A DNA stretch of 64,000 nt, from contig CAJHZI010000826.1 in the NCBI GenBank assembly GCA_905160935.1, positions 92,001-156,000 on the forward strand, read 5' to 3'. Below, piece by piece: positions 61,724-64,000 of this stretch (position 1 is the first letter of the stretch; every line of letters begins with the position of its first letter). The notes under the pieces were generated by a model that did not search any database, was not told where the DNA came from, and saw only the letters and a list, made by a program, of their open reading frames with translations. Source of the DNA: Enchytraeus crypticus. Lineage: Eukaryota; Annelida; Clitellata; Enchytraeida; Enchytraeidae. A program made the position numbers and the translations under genes.

Positions 61724-62450
61724 CAGTGGCGGATCCAGGAATTTTTTAGGGGGGGCCCAAAAATTTTTTTTGGAGAGTGTACACATTTTTTGCTTACGCC
61801 CCCGCCATTTCTTCGGGAAATGTGACGCAACCAGAAAAAATGCTATGAGGGGGAAGCTCAAAATTTTTCAACATATTGCGCTCGGCTCCTAGAGTGATTT
61901 TATCCCCGTATCTTATCAACCCCCCCCTCTACACTCATACTCATACTAAATTGAGGGGAAAACCTAAAATGCCTAAAATCCTACATTTTTGGGGGAAAAA
62001 CGTAGGTTAATTTTTCACCACTGAGGAAACTCAGCGGATCTGGACCAATTCCACAAGTGACCTCATTTTGGCGGAAGGTGGAGGGCTTAAGTCCCACGAT
62101 CCCCGCCAAGGCTGTCTGCATCACTGCTCCGGGAGAGAGTTCACATTTTTTACTTACACCCTATCTTCTCTTATACAGTGGTTAAAGTGAAAATCGAGAG
62201 CTAGTGAAACGGTCTGCATTTTTCGGGCCCCCTTTAAAATATGGGCCCCTAGTGGGGCCCATATTTTAAACAATTCCAGGTAGCCGAATTGTTGGAGTTC
62301 CCTCTCGTACTCCCCCCCCAACCCCCCTAACGCCCTTAAAACATATTTACACCTAGAAATTGCCTTAGAAACAATGAAAATATAGTTTAAATTTTGTTAT
62401 CGTTGGACCTAAGGGGGGGGGCCGGGTCCAGGGCCCCGGATCCGCCACTG
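61724..62450. mobile_element. Non-autonomous hAT-type element (0.73 kb)
   Basis: Terminal inverted repeats CAGTGGCGGATCC / GGATCCGCCACTG and a perfect 8-bp target duplication TACATCAT (61716-61723, 62451-62458). Contains G- and C-runs (GGGGGGGCCC) and no transposase ORF. The exact ends suggest a fairly recent insertion. Confidence 0.9.
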
Positions 62451-62458
62451 TACATCAT

Positions 62459-64000
62459 ATAACACACCTTTACAAAACACGTGCAACAATTAACCAAATG
62501 TAAAGCATGTTTTTACGCAACAGATATAGCACCAACCTAATTGGTAACTGCAAAAAAACTAGATCCACCTAGAGATTTATTATACACGCAATCCAAAGTT
62601 AAGTGACTGAAATAAATCTACAATTAAACTACGTAATAATATACTAACTCATCATTCGCCATGCTTCAGCTTGTAATTCTACGCAAAAAAGCTATGCAAG
62701 AATTGCGATTGATAAATCACACTGGTCACTAAGGCCAAATGATTTAGAGCGCGTGGGTGAAACGTATCTCTAATTATTATGAAGAAATAGAAACCTGAGT
62801 TAGTTAGACGATTAGGCAAATCTGTTCACTGTCAGACTCACGAGTAAAAATGATTCGAATGAAAAACCTCATTTATTTATCAAAACAATGCATCCGGGAT
62901 GCCGTTAACTCAAGTCATATCGACTCAGCGACCAGAACTTCAGACAAATTAAGTGCATCAATTGTCGTCAAAAGTTTGCAATTAAAAGCTATTCAAATTT
63001 GAATAAAAATATTCACTGATCAAACTCAAATTATTAAATCAACGTGAGTTTGAATACTACGCTAAGCAGGCTATATTATATTTTTTATAGAAATGTATTT
63101 TGAGTTTTCGAATTAATTGTCAAAAAAATAATTGTGTGATCGTAGAAATATATTCCTAACTGAAGCCCCATCGAGAACCTGGACGAGAGCAGATTGTCAA
63201 CATCCCAAGTTTAGTGTATCAAGGTTCAGTCGATCAACAACCGATTTTATTACTTGGAACAATGTAACAACATAGCTCTGAAGGGCAAAGTACAGATTGC
63301 AGAATTTAAAACTCACAATTTATTAATAAAAATACACGCTGAGATGGGTTTAGGTTCCGACTCGGGGGTCTTAAATTTTCATCTAGTCCCGTCTAAGGAT
63401 ATATAGCCTAATTTGTATTCAAGCAGCTATAGTTTAGCAGAATATTTAATTGCTATTCCAAAGACGTTTTCAAGAATGCTTTTGAATTAAAAATGCTTCT
63501 CATATTGAATGATCTGTTCTGCGAGGTCGTTCTTATATTAAAAGTGGCTGAAAAATGAGCGCTAAGCCTGTGTTATGTCAAGAAGCACAGACGCATGTAC
63601 ATATAAGAGCAACCATGCATGTAAAACATCTAACAAGACGTTAGGCCTGCCCATAGCACTTAAGAAATGAACAATTTATTAAATTCAATCTAATTATTGA
63701 TTTAATATCTTATACCTTATAGGTATCATCATATATGTCATTTCAAACGATATGTAGTATCTTAATTCTTTTGTTAATACAGACAAGTCTGTTGAATGAC
63801 TTAATTCTGATGCAATTGGGAACTGCTAATGGGATTATGTGTGTTTAACGTCAAGGTAAGAAGCGCAAATAGCTGTAGCCTTTACGGGAGCAGAATTAAG
63901 TTGACTACCAAACCTCAAACAACTTGATAGACTAAATAGCTATATATGCCTTATATATGTATATATATGCATACTAAGTATATATATATATATATATATA
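62459..64000. other. Right flank, no gene seen
   Basis: AT-rich intergenic DNA. A family E-like scrap near 63840-63860 (GTGTTTAACGTCAAGGTAAG) and a (TA)n tract from 63975 to the window end. Confidence 0.5.

Overview
The window is AT-rich genomic DNA from an invertebrate animal. Short exons with GT-AG introns of about 0.3-5 kb, tRNA-derived SINEs, truncated LINEs and very abundant microsatellites all say metazoan. I cannot assign a phylum from the sequence alone.

Three genes are visible. (1) Left edge, minus strand (864-5182): four exons, each coding one LDL-receptor class A (LDLa) module. They are part of a gene that probably continues past position 1. (2) Plus strand (15457-35312): an 11-exon gene with a signal-peptide exon, five one-exon LDLa modules, then five exons coding a complete nicotinic-type Cys-loop receptor (pLGIC: ligand-binding domain, M1-M4, stop). 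Every splice phase agrees across the LDLa/channel boundary and the summed exons give an open 650-residue protein, so I read it as one LDLa-pLGIC fusion gene. Two of its channel exons (24524-24663, 27962-28080) are too short to stand out as ORFs and were found by reading for domain sequence and splice phase. (3) Minus strand (41284-59930): a complete IMP dehydrogenase gene whose 13 coding positions sum to 514 residues, the length of human IMPDH2. The 207-nt exon coding most of the first CBS (Bateman) motif is present twice, in different versions (51120-51326 and 53101-53307), as expected for alternative or mutually exclusive exons.

Layout: 1-5.2 kb LDLa gene A (minus); 5.2-15.4 kb divergent intergenic DNA full of SINEs, with a deleted mariner just before gene B; 15.4-35.3 kb LDLa-pLGIC gene B (plus); 35.3-41.3 kb convergent intergenic DNA; 41.3-59.9 kb IMPDH (minus); 59.9-64 kb IMPDH upstream region with two hAT-type non-autonomous elements.

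Repeats. Two LINE families each share their 3' tail with a SINE-like family: LINE-A/SINE-A end in a small hairpin followed by (GA)n, LINE-B/SINE-B end in a motif followed by (GAT)n. SINE-A and SINE-B share one 5' head. A tRNA-derived SINE (called T1 here) occurs more than a dozen times. In several introns the edges of the neighbouring exon, splice site included, have been copied and amplified together with simple repeats. This is clearest at IMPDH exons 3, 8, 9 and 11. The family names LINE-A/B, SINE-A/B, T1-T3, C, D, E and R are labels made up for this annotation.
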